From Dichotomocladium elegans (taxonomy: Eukaryota; Mucoromycota; Mucoromycetes; Mucorales; Lichtheimiaceae), in the NCBI GenBank assembly GCA_025716815.1, contig JAIXMN010000010.1, forward strand, positions 930,001 through 994,000: a stretch of DNA of 64,000 bases. The letters run 5' to 3'. Positions within the stretch are counted from its first letter, which is position 1; every line of letters starts with the position of its first letter. The translations under genes and the position numbers were made by a program. Below the pieces are notes generated by a model. The model saw nothing but the letters and a program-made list of their open reading frames with translations. It was not told where the DNA came from and searched no databases. Positions 43,835 to 53,867 of this stretch are shown piece after piece.

Positions 43835-45530
43835 ATGTCATGTAAAGAAAACAAAAGCTCGGGATACTATTGATTGTTTGCTTAAAAGTCTCAATAGCAT
43901 CCGACATTGACAGTTCTGTTCACAAGGAAACATCGAATCCACAGACTGAGAAAGCCCAGCGATCCCGTCGTCTTCTCCGTACGTCAAGGCTGGTCCTCGG
44001 CGTGATTGGGATCCTCTTTGTTGTTGGGGCGGCGATTATCCCTGCGGTGCTTCTTGTTCCCAGAACCACACCAAGCTCGTCTTCTTCCCCTCTCGATGAT
44101 CCTGCGCCTCGGCCACCGCCCTTGCCGACCCCGCCGCCAGACGATCCCTTCAACAGCAGCGCGCGCGCCAACGTGCATGTGCCTCCACTTGATGAGCCGT
44201 TTCCATACGGCAAGATGCCCATCCGCGGGATCAACCTTGGCGGATGGCTGGTGACGGAGCCGTTCATTGTGCCGAGTCTGTATGACCAGTTTCCGGCGTC
44301 GGCGGGGGTGGTGGATGAGTGGACGTTGTGTGAACGTCTCGGACAGGCCGAGGCGCGGCGACAGCTCGAGGAGCACTATGCGACCTTTATCACCGAGGAT
44401 GATTTTGCTCGCATAGCGTCGATGGGGTTCAACCATGTGCGGATCCCAACCGGCCACTGGGCCATCGCGCCTGTGGCGGGCGAGCCTTTTGTGGCTCATG
44501 TGTCGTGGCAGTATCTGTTGCGGGCCATCCAGTGGGCGCGCAAGTACGGCTTGCGCGTGATGATCGATCTGCACACTGCTCCAGGTTCGCAGAACGGATG
44601 GAACCATTCGGGCCGGACGGGCCAAATCCGATGGCTCAATGGAACCGACGGCTCCGAAAACGCACGCAAGACGCTCGAGGCCGCGCAGCGCATGGCGCAG
44701 TTCTTCAGCGATCCGGCCTGGAAGGACGTTGTGCCCATCTTTGGTGTGCTCAACGAGCCGGCGATTTATCACATTCGTATCGACAAGGTTCTGGACTGGT
44801 ACCGCCTCAGCCACCAGGCCATTCGCAACGCCTCACATCTCGGCGGCCCCTTCTTGGCCTATCACGACGGATTTCTCGGTCTGGAGCCATGGCACGGGTT
44901 TTTCAGCAACAAAAGTATCTATGACCGTGTGTTTCTAGGCATGTTTCTTCAGGATACGTTGGACAGCAGCAAACAGCTCACTCGCTCACACTCTCTCTCT
45001 ATCCCCCATACCCCGTTCTTGTAGAAACCCACATATATCTTATCTTTGATGAAAACCTCGTCCGCATGCCCCGTGACAAGCAGGCTCAATTGCCCTGCAG
45101 CGCATGGAGAAGGATGCTCAAAAACGCAACGCGCATCGCCAGCGCGCCTACCTTGGTCGGCGAATTCTCAGCAGCCACGAATGACTGTGGCAAATACGTC
45201 AACGGGATCGGCATGGGTACCCGGTACGAGGGCACGCTTCTCAGCACGCCAATGTCAATGACGCCGACCTGCATGAACTGCTCCTGTGCGCATCTGGAGA
45301 ATTTCGCACTCTGGGATGATGGCTACAAGGCATTCCTGCGCTCGTTTGTAGAGCACCAGATGGATGCGTTCGAGTCGAGCTCCGTGGGTTGGTTCTTCTG
45401 GACATACAAGACCGAAAACCATGTCAACCCGCACTGGGACTACCTCCTCGCCTGGGAACAAGGCTGGGCCCCTCGGGACGTGAACGTGCGATCCTACTTC
45501 TGCGGAGATGGCGACCCTGACGAACAATGA
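43835..45530 (+). CDS. GH5 (subfamily 9-like) glucan 1,3-beta-glucosidase, type II membrane-anchored
   Basis: Predicted exons 43835-43841, 43889-44938 and 45025-45530 give 520 residues. The first coding exon is just 7 bases (ATG TCA T), needed because the large frame has no upstream ATG. A single N-terminal helix (LVLGVIGILFVVGAAIIPAV) follows a basic stretch (RSRRLLRTSR), so the enzyme should face outwards. A Pro/Ser linker precedes the catalytic domain: RGINLGGWLVTEPFIVPSLY, MGFNHVRIPTGHWAI, MIDLHTAPGSQNGWNHSGR, GVLNEPAIYH (acid/base Glu) and LVGEFSAATNDC (nucleophile Glu). The end is GWFFWTYKTE and an acidic tail. The second intron appears to be GC-AG (AG|GCATGT at 44939). Known of the family: exo-1,3-glucanases remodel wall glucan. 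All catalytic residues are present. Confidence 0.93.
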
Positions 45531-46741
45531 TCCCAATGCCCATCGACATACACTATTTTTTTTTAGTGATATTCGATCCTGTACTTCCGCAATCGTCTGT
45601 TTAATCCCTCAGTGCTCTCCCTTTTTTTTTGCGTTTGTTTCCTATACAACGAGTTTTCCATTCCCCAAACCTACACACGTCTGGCATAAAAACGGATTGA
45701 ACCGGTGAATATATAGGCGAGATAGCTGTTCGTAGTAGGTAACCACCCTCTCCCATTCTATCGAACGTTTTTTTTATCTCCGGCATGAAGAAAGGAACTA
45801 TTAAAGCGGGCCGTTCGAATGGGAAAAGAATCCCCGAGAGATGATGCCATACTGAGAGTGTGTGGGGGGCGGATGCTGAACACGCACAAAATTCTCTCTT
45901 TCTTTCCTCAACATGGGGCACCATCTTGTCGTTTCGCGTTTCTGTAGCTAAAAAAAACCCAATATGTCGATAAAGGCTTTTTTGTAGTGTAAGGGGAGAC
46001 ACAAAGACTCCACAACCAGCAAAATTGCCCTTTTCAGACACAACCCCCATATGTTTCTACTTCTCCCACGAGGTGGCGCACCAGTAGAACGCTTGTTAAA
46101 AATAAAGAAGGTTGTACATTGTACGACCCTATCTAAATGGTCTATTCCCAGAAAGCGCTATACGATGTGTGTGTAGAGGGATCGACGCGGGAAACGGGAA
46201 AGTCTAGAGCAGTGCACACAGCAATTTAATGCATCAAGTCCAATTTTAGATGACAGCATGTACTTGGTACGACGAGGACGTCACTATATTTAGTGATCAC
46301 AAAATGAAACAAAACTATATCGTATACACACACATGTTCATGTTAGCACGGATCTGCCTCCCCCCCCACTCTCTCTCTCTCTTTTTTAGAACCACTACTA
46401 CCTCAGTATAGCCCAAGCCATAATAGTCCAAGAACGAATGGTAACTATGCAGTATCACCTTGCTCGTCTTGATGGAAGAATTGTTCGTGCATCTGGGAAA
46501 TAGAGAAAGAGAAGCACAAGGATATGGTCATATTCCCATTTCTGGAAGCATCGACTGACACAAAATGAGCGAGATCAATCGTACGGACATTGAAGATAAG
46601 TGGCAACTATAGTATACACAGCGCGATCTTCCTGCCACGCCTCGGGGGAGCGGCAAGATGCACAGACAAACTCGTTCGAGAACATTTATTATTTACTCTG
46701 ACAATTGGTCCAGTTGCTAAAATATATTGATATCATTATTA
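45531..46741. other. 1.2-kb convergent spacer, no gene seen
   Basis: 3' sequence of the glucanase (+) and of the secreted protein (-). Contains C-rich/CT tracts at 46350-46385. No supported gene or RNA. Confidence 0.45.
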
Positions 46742-47846
46742 TTACCAGGTTGCCTGGTTGTTATGAGCAGCTGCGGTTGCAGACGGCGTGTCATCATTGA
46801 GGTTCTGACGAAGAACCTTGATAAGCTCCTCCCAATCTTCATATGTTGTGAAGCCATTAGCAATGGTCTCCAGCCTATAGAGGTCGTCTGCTGAGGCAGG
46901 ATACCGGAGAGCGAGATCGGTCAGGAAAGCATTCCAGTCGCTCTTTATGACATCGAGATCGACACGAGCATTGACCTCCTCTTCGAGCGCATTAGTTCCT
47001 TCGTGGAATGCATCGAATGCTGATTGAGAGCTAACAACAACATCGTCGAATCCAACATTCGAGTGTCTGCTGGTGCTGCTGGTCTTCTTCTTTTTGGAAG
47101 CGCTTGAGGTCTTGGAAGATGACTTCGAGGCGGCTTTGGGGGTCACATCGTCCAAGGTGTTAGTACGCTGGTAATCGCCTGGTACCACGCGAAGGCAGCC
47201 GTACTCGGATCGACCGGTGTTGCAGTCGACCTTGCTGTGGCAGCAACGAATGCAGAAACGTTCAATATCGGGCTCGAGCATCTGGACAAAATACTTGTAG
47301 CCTTTGCAGGTGGCGCCCACAGGTTTACCCTTGTTATGATTATCATACTGACCGCCGCCATCCGTCATCTGGAGTTTATACTTTGTGCGGTCAAAATATC
47401 CGGTAACCTGAGCATATTTACTGGTCTTTAGGTAGTGTGCGGTTGTAATCGTGCCTATTGTCCCCAGCAGCAGCAGGAATATTTTAATTTAGATGCATAT
47501 TGACAACAAACAGTTGCAGCCAGCTCTACTCCCACCTCTCTCTTCCCCACCCCCCACCCCAATATTTGCCACCTCCCAGCGAATATTTACCCTTAGGAAA
47601 TGCCTTGGCCCCCTTGGTGCGTCCGGCCTTGGAGCAAAACGGTATGCCGTTGTCCTCGTTAGGTGCAACCAACATTCCAGGCGATGGTGGGAAGAACATG
47701 CAGAAATCCTGCGCGCTTGTCAGTTGGACCTGAACCGTGGGCGTGACGGTCATCACGTCACTGCGCTTATCAAGAGGGCTCGCAGAAACGGCTGATGCTG
47801 CAGCCAGCACCGTGAGTATGAGGGAGGCCGATCGTGCAAAAATCAT
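46742..47846 (-). CDS. Conserved fungal secreted protein of unknown function
   Basis: Two exons, 47846-47591 and 47454-46742, encode 322 residues in frame. The start MIFARSASLILTVLAAASAV is a signal peptide, followed by a dibasic site (LDKRSD). The body has a conserved pattern I associate with uncharacterised secreted fungal proteins: SAQDFCMFFPPSPG, FCSKAGRTKGAKAFPKG, TAHYLKTSKYAQVTGYFDR, QMTDGGGQYDNHNKGKPVGA, and a CIRCCHSKVDCNTGRSEYGC Cys cluster. A Ser/Lys-rich linker follows, then an acidic helical C-terminus (DLYRLETIANGFTTYEDW). The cysteines imply several disulfides. The function is unknown; wall or extracellular location is inferred from the signal peptide. Confidence 0.78.
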
Positions 47847-47919
47847 GATGGAGAGGGAAAAGGAGTTGCAGAGGAGGAGGAGGACAAAGCTTTTGACGTC
47901 TGTAGGAGAAATCGCTCCT

Positions 47920-47927
47920 CTTTTATA
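47920..47927 (-). promoter_or_regulatory. TATA box of the secreted-protein gene
   Basis: On the minus strand TATAAAAG lies about 75-80 bases upstream of the ATG at 47846. Confidence 0.55.
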
Positions 47928-48282
47928 CACGCTCTCTTATTTTTTTTTTGCGACCCCGTCAACCCATTTATTCATCCGATGCTAAATTTATGTTGTTCCA
48001 TTTCTAGACATCCTTTGCTCGCTCTCTTGCTCTGAGATTGAGAGGGGAAGCTAAGCAAACTTTAGATGCAGTGAATGCGCTACGTCGATCACTAAGTCTG
48101 TGGGCCCACGCATTATTGACCTCATACGTGACTCAACGCTTCTAGCGCTTTTATTCTGTTGACCAATATTTCGGAAAAGCTTCACACACACTCTCTCTCT
48201 TTACACCAAGGTGCCAAAATAATAATAAAAAAAGGTCCGAGACCTCCACAAGCGCAAGGATTTTGCCAATGCCTGAGACACA
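47928..48282. other. Divergent promoter region, no gene seen
   Basis: Holds upstream sequence of the secreted-protein gene (-) and of the DHHC gene (+). T runs at 47940-47949 and a CT stretch near 48190-48200. No gene. Confidence 0.4.
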
Positions 48283-50070
48283 ATGTGTCGCCGCTTTAAA
48301 CAGGAGTTCCTCGCATTTTACTACTGTTTTTCCTGTACCCTTTTTGTTAAGACGTCAATGGCCCAGCTGTTCGATCGAGCCATCAACAAGACCGGTCCGG
48401 CCTTTATTGCCATTGCCATTATTCTCATTGAACTCTGTACACTTTCCTTTTACCTCGTTGTATTTCCTTATGCTCATGACTGGTCCACCGCGTCCCTGTG
48501 GAAGAAAGTGTTGACGGCTGTTGAATTCGTATTCACACTCTACATGGTCTACTGCATCCATTTCCATTACTATATGGCCATAACAACGCATCCTGGTACC
48601 ATGGAATCAAAGCAATCGCCCCGGGATTCTTCTGTATCGTTGCTCTCTGAGGTAAATAACAAAGAATTTCCTTGTTTTGCGTTTGTTCGACAATAAAAAG
48701 AAAAAAATTCATCAGGGATCGATCCTTCTTTTTTTTTGTGGGTGTGCTGATATGCAATTATTTCCATACAGGAGGAGGAATCATCTCTGCGGCAAACGCT
48801 GCTGGAAATGGAAGAGTCGGACGCGGGAAATAGAACGATGCTAAAGACGTGTAAGAAATGTAAGCAAATGACAAAAGTGGGGTTACTGCTGCCAGGTTGT
48901 GGTTGAATGAATGTAAATCCTTTTGCAAAAAATGAACTGGGTGTGTTGTCCCAATTTAGGCCACCTGCCGAAACCTGAGCGAGCCCACCACTGCAGCGTC
49001 TGTAACAAATGTACCATGCGTTTTGACCATCATTGTAAGCGAGAAAGAGCGGGTTACTACTCGATTTCCCCAATCGGACGCCTACCTAACCTGAAATAGG
49101 CCCGTGGATCCACAATTGTGTCGGCCACTTTAATCATCGCTATTTTGTCCTCTTCATGACCTATCTTGTCGTCTCGGCCGCTTATTTTACTGCATTTGGA
49201 TGGCAACCATTTATGGTATCGTTGGATTTAATGAATGACGAGGTAACACCAACGAGACTGGGGGAAAGAGAGATAGTGTGTGTGTGTGTGTGTGTGCGTC
49301 TATGTGTGGCGGCAAAAGACCGCATCCGCTTCGCTGAGCTTATCTTTGCCCTACAGTGGCCATATTATTATCCCCGCCCGCTCATGGCGTTTGCAGCTAT
49401 TCTTGCGATCTGTATGGGTCTTGCTATCGGTGAGTTTAAATTCAAAAACTACCAAGTTCGCCCATGATCGTTGACGATCCTTACTGCTTCATAAAGGTGG
49501 GCTATGTTTGTGGCATTATTACTTGGTATGTCATCCCATTCTTTTATCTGCTAGCAGCGGCCATTGGATGAGCAGAGAAAGAGCCGAAGGACAAAGATAT
49601 ATGACATGTATACTATATATTTTTAGGTGTTGACGGCCCAAACAACCGTTGAATTTTATAATAACTATTACGATAAGCAACAGGCCAGAAGGCAGGGCGA
49701 GGTATGTATGTGTTCAAGAAGGGAAAAAAAATGAGGAGGTGGCTAAACTTGAACCTCCTTTGCTCGGTGAATTTTTTTCTACACAACAGGTATTTGTCAA
49801 TATGTATGATTTTGGGTTTAAGGAGAATCTGCGCCGATTCTTCAATGTTTGCGATAAATTGTAAGCTTTTTTAGCTTTTCTCGTGTGACAACGTGCAACA
49901 GTTGACTCATAAGGGTGGATATACATAGTCCATGGTACACCGTCTTTTATCCAATTCCAATTCCACCTCGGGTAAAAGAAAAAAATCCAGCACGGATTGG
50001 ATCAATGCACTTCATACCGATCTCACATTTAGATATATACACGGTTCTAGGGCAGTGGAATATCCTATGA
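48283..50070 (+). CDS. DHHC-type palmitoyltransferase
   Basis: Multi-exon integral membrane S-acyltransferase. The ATG at 48283 gives [18 protein letters not shown]. Four membrane helices are visible: [59 protein letters not shown] and [17 protein letters not shown]. The Cys-rich domain lies between helices 2 and 3: [44 protein letters not shown]. Slashes mark introns: both the first zinc Cys and the catalytic DHHC Cys have their codons split by introns (phase 1), at 48857 and 49035. After helix 4 there is [12 protein letters not shown], then [20 protein letters not shown] (the region of the TTxE/NPYD-like motif) and a Pro-rich tail ending at 50070. It looks nearer to ZDHHC16-type enzymes than to ankyrin-repeat Akr1. 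Substrates are unknown. Confidence 0.92.
49276..49297. repeat. (GT)n microsatellite in a DHHC gene intron
   Basis: Around ten GT units in the intron after the third membrane helix. Confidence 0.75.
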
Positions 50071-50832
50071 GAAATGCGATGCATTCTATATGCTGTCACG
50101 ATCAAGGCAATTGGATCACATCGAGATGAGATACGAAGGACATGAAATAGATGATAAAGATATTTGAGAAGAGGGGAGTGCGTGTCTTGCACATGATGTA
50201 TGTGGAAGGTATATATGGATAATGCGAATTTCTCCACGGAATGTAGTTTTATAAATAATTATTAATAAAAACAGCTTGGATGTGTGTATGTGTATCTATT
50301 TTGCGGATACACACACAGTCACCCTACGTATTCATACTTCCGCGCGTACCTATGCAAATCGACGAATCATACTGCAATGCATGTAGGCAAACGACGCGCG
50401 CATTGGGTAAGAATTGATAGTCGCAGTGCAGATAGGTAAAAGGATGAAGGATGATGCATGGAATATATAAATATCAATATAAATAAAAAGGGGACTGGGA
50501 GATGAGGTAAGGGAACGAAGGGGGTGTATGTGTGTGACGGGATTGGATAAGTGAGGAGTAGTTTTATTTTGCGAGCCAAAGTGGGAGTGAGTGGAGGTTA
50601 ACGCTAGCCCCGATAGATAGAAAGATAGTCCCATGGATAGATAGGTTTGTGAATTAATAATAGGGTGAGAGCCAGAGAAACAGTAGACCGGACATGGAGC
50701 TATTTTTCTTTTTTTTTTTTTCGCGGGGTGGGTCGTGGGAGGGGTGGAGGAAGGAGGGAGGGGGTTGTGGTTGAGTGGATGAAGAGGGACAAACGCTATT
50801 CAGACGTTGTAGGAACCGTTTGATACCTCTGC
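50071..50832. other. Convergent spacer, no gene seen
   Basis: 760 bases, AT-rich with several TATATA-like and GTGTG tracts, plus an A/T homopolymer (50710-50722). It carries the 3' ends of the DHHC gene and the Q/S-rich gene. Confidence 0.4.
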
Positions 50833-51726
50833 TCACGCAATCGCACGACGAGCAGATGATAATGTTGTGCTAGTCGAAGAGCGCGAGAGCCGGCTAAGGA
50901 GCCGTTTTGCAATGGATGGGCGGGAGCTTAGCGAATGATCCTGTGGCGAGAGTGGCGAAGGTGGAGTCGACGGTGGTGGGCTCGAATCGCTACTGCTGGT
51001 TGTAACACTGCTGCTGCTGCTGCGTTGGCTTACCAGAGAGGGTCGACTGCTGCTGTCGCTGTTGCTCTTGGGTCGGACTAAGCAGGATGCTCTGTCAGGA
51101 TGCACTGCCGTGGTGCTCGTTTGATAGCGGGCCAAGGACGACAGTGTAGTGCTGCGCCCACGGTGGACCGGTGGACCAGGGGCGAGGGTTATTTGGCTCA
51201 TGTATCGATGCTGTTGCTGCTGCCGCTGTTGTTGCTGCGGTTGCTGCTGTGCTAGGAACGAAACAGATGACGATAGCGGTTGGGTGTATCTTTTATTCGT
51301 AGTTCTCTGAAGCATGGCCAGAGGAATATCATCATCACTAGATATTGGAGGCAACGGTACACTATGTCGATGCGGCTTATAAAGATTAGATATTCTTTTG
51401 GGCTCGTCCATCCGCGGATACTGCGCTGTTTGCGATTGCCGATGGCGTGGGTGATAAGTCGGAGGATGACTATGATGGTTCATACCAGCCGACGGAGCGT
51501 GATAATAGTAACTGGGTGTGAAGCATGGATACTGTTGTTGCGACATTCGTGCAGGAGATCGCGGTGCTAGCGGCGTCAGACCGTTTATAACAATTGGTGG
51601 ATGTTGTTGCTGTTGCTGCTGATGGTGATAATGATAATGCTGTTGTCCAGGAAATACACGGCCAACGGCATTCTGACCAGGCCGGTAATGGTTCTGATTC
51701 AGGTTATGGTTCTGATGATAATTCAT
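50833..51726 (-). CDS. Gln/Ser/Pro/His-rich low-complexity protein, unknown function
   Basis: Single-exon frame of 297 residues from the ATG at 51726. The N-terminus is Asn/His/Gln-rich (MNYHQNHNLNQNHY, then HYHYHHQQQQQQH). Further poly-Q (QQPQQQQRQQQQHRY) and long Ser runs follow. Short ordered-looking motifs stand out: PRMDEPKRISNLYKPHRHSV, PPISSDDDIPLAMLQR and SIAKRLLSRLSRS at the C-terminus, the last likely an amphipathic basic helix. The composition suits a disordered regulator or condensate-forming protein. No domain is recognised. Possible phosphorylation sites are dense (SP, RxxS), but this is general to such sequence. Confidence 0.6.
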   Translation of the reverse strand: MNYHQNHNLNQNHYRPGQNAVGRVFPGQQHYHYHHQQQQQQHPPIVINGLTPLAPRSPARMSQQQYPCFTPSYYYHAPSAGMNHHSHPPTYHPRHRQSQTAQYPRMDEPKRISNLYKPHRHSVPLPPISSDDDIPLAMLQRTTNKRYTQPLSSSVSFLAQQQPQQQQRQQQQHRYMSQITLAPGPPVHRGRSTTLSSLARYQTSTTAVHPDRASCLVRPKSNSDSSSRPSLVSQRSSSSSVTTSSSDSSPPPSTPPSPLSPQDHSLSSRPSIAKRLLSRLSRSSTSTTLSSARRAIA

Positions 51727-52389
51727 TGAAAAAAAAAAACAAGGTGGACTGTTTTCTACCCAAACGAAGACACAGTCGTTTATAAATGGATGTGAACTCG
51801 AGGCAAATCCCCAAAAAAAAGGAGGGGTGGAGGGAGCAGAAGGGGTGCGCGTGAAGCAAGCGGGCAAGTAACTGACAGCAGTGGGTAAGCCAGATGTAAG
51901 CTAATGTAAGAAGCAAGGAACAGAGAGAAAAAGAAAGGATTTAAGTGGGAGATTCGCCTTTATAACAGGTACAATGTACACAACACCTTGCAATCGGTAC
52001 TATAGCCCCAAATTACAGCTTCACCGAGATACCGCAAGTTGAATCCAATATATGGTTAGTATATACATGCTAAGAAGAAGAAAAAGGGTTAGATGTAGTA
52101 GCAGGAGAAAGAGGAGGCAGAGGAGAAGGAGATAACTAGGAGGCTTATAGCCTTCGCCATGTTACCCATAATAATCACAACGACGGCGCTAGCGTCATTG
52201 GCGCTTTTCTTTTCGAAACATCCCTTCCATAGCCGAACATCTTCTGTAAGACGTTACTTCTTTCGCCATGTCTTACAGCTCGACTGCATAAAAAAATAAC
52301 TAAGGAATCTACTGCGATTCGCCTTTCGTCCCTACATAGAAATTTACCATCATTGCGTGCGTGTGCGTGTGTGTGTGCGTTTGTGTGCG

Positions 52390-52434
<45 letters not shown>

Positions 52435-52801
52435 ATATATAAAAGAAACGCCCTATCTGATGCATATCTGCAGAAATATCGCTGGCACCGATGTGAGGAA
52501 TGTTCTTGGAGCATTGCAGCTTGAGATTCTTACTTGAACATTTAATTCATTCGATACATGGGCAGACATATGCAGAAGGGGGGTTGATGAGAAAGCAAAA
52601 GTAAAAAAAAAAAAGAAACTGAAAGGGAAACATCACTTTTGAGAACATTATCGTAAAAATACATACGTGTAAGTATGAGTACGTTCTGTCATTTGAATAA
52701 TACAAGAAGCATAAAACGTCATCGTTGTTGGGGATGCTCAAAAAATGTACATTACACGCACGCACAACGCGATGTAAAGACTGGAAGCGAGAGAGATATC
52801 A
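51727..52801. other. 1-kb spacer with long compound repeat
   Basis: Directly upstream of the Q-rich gene is a minus-strand TATA-like TTTATAAA at 51779-51786. A compound (GT)n(AT)n(GT)n repeat covers 52354-52440. No gene is supported; a minus-strand frame at 52180-52350 has donor-like and acceptor-like sites but no start. Confidence 0.4.
52354..52440. repeat. Compound (GT)n(AT)n(GT)n microsatellite
   Basis: Near-continuous GTGC/GT units, then about 12 AT units, then about 9 GT units, then ATAT. It could form Z-DNA-like or cruciform structure when supercoiled. Confidence 0.85.
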
Positions 52802-53574
52802 CTATAATTTTTTCTTCCTTCGATATTCATTGAGCCATTGACGCAGCATCCTGTCAAATTCGGCTTCTTCGACACCACCTTCAATGATTCGAGTCATGAA
52901 AGCATCGCAGAATCCCGAATTATACGCTTCCTCAACGTCATAGCGTTCACGAACGTACTCCCACGCCTCAATTGGATTTGTGATTCGGGCTGTCGGATAG
53001 GTGACAAGTTTATGATGTTGCTGCTGGCCAGTTTTGTGCTGTGCAAACTCACCAAAGTTCACCGTGACGAGGTGATCATCATGAAACAGCAACTGCGACG
53101 CAGGCATGGTCCGAGACACTTCAAACAACGGCGTTGATGGATTATTTTGTCCAGGTTGAGCAAGATTAGCACCACAGCTAATGCAGGTTGCCATGTCTCT
53201 TGGAGGCCTTTTCATTGCTCGATTAGGACTACTACTGGTCATACCGAGCTCGCATTGTAACTGCTGAATCGTTGTCTTGAGAGATTCATTCTCTTGCTGA
53301 ATCTCGGTCAAAATCTGCGCGTGGGTCGACGCCATCATTTTTATCTCGTTTTCAAGGCTTCGGATGCGTTGCTCTCTCCGTTTCCGAAGTGCCTGTTGGG
53401 CTTGTCTGTTTTGCTCTCTTCGTCTTAGAGCCTGCTGATGGAGAAACTCTACACTGAGCATTCCGTATTCCTCATCTAACAAAAGCGTACGCTCGCATTG
53501 GAACGAGGAAAGAAAAAGAAAAAGGAGCGTACTTGGGCTGCCGTGAGCACAGTTTCCGGATGGTCTGGTTTCAT
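52802..53574 (-). CDS. bZIP transcription factor, Yap/Pap1 type
   Basis: Two exons, 53574-53533 and 53491-52802, 243 residues, separated by a 41-bp intron. The spliced N-terminus is MKPDHPETVLTAAQ then RTLLLDEEYGMLSVEFLHQQ. The basic region reads ALRRREQNRQAQQALRKRRE, with the N-x-x-A-Q-x-A-[FL]-R pattern of Yap-like factors (QNRxAQxALR). The leucine zipper follows: QRIRSLENEIKMMASTHAQI, then EIQQENESLKTTIQQLQCEL. A CISCGANLAQPGQ motif comes after; two nearby cysteines could take part in redox control as in Yap1 or Pap1, although the family's C-terminal cysteine-rich domain is not obvious. The C-terminus EEAEFDRMLRQWLNEYRRKK is helical. It probably regulates stress or metabolic genes; the target is unknown. 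Confidence 0.85.
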
Positions 53575-53867
53575 GGCTCAAAATATTCGCAGATAACCAA
53601 ACAATCAAATCATTTCGGCTTGGCTGAACATCAGCTGCACGCGTTCTCCCCGGGCCTACATTAGTCCGTTTATGAAACGGCCTTCTATCCGAGTTGAAAA
53701 TAGTGATGATGGGTGGTTAAAAAATGTTTGGCTAGAAACAGACGTGTGGAAATCGACGGATTGAACGTTATCCTACCAAGTCAAGCAAGGGATGAAGGGC
53801 GGGGGAAAACCGAGAGTCATTGTTCATTCATTAGGATATTTTCTTCCCTCTTTTTGTTCTCTCATAA
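53575..53867. other. Promoter of the bZIP gene
   Basis: 293 bases between the bZIP start and the stop of the next minus-strand gene. No TATA box is evident. Confidence 0.35.

Noticed and set aside
43984..44814. 276-codon minus-strand frame
   Set aside because: It lies opposite the GH5 catalytic domain, which has both catalytic glutamates, and shows no family features.
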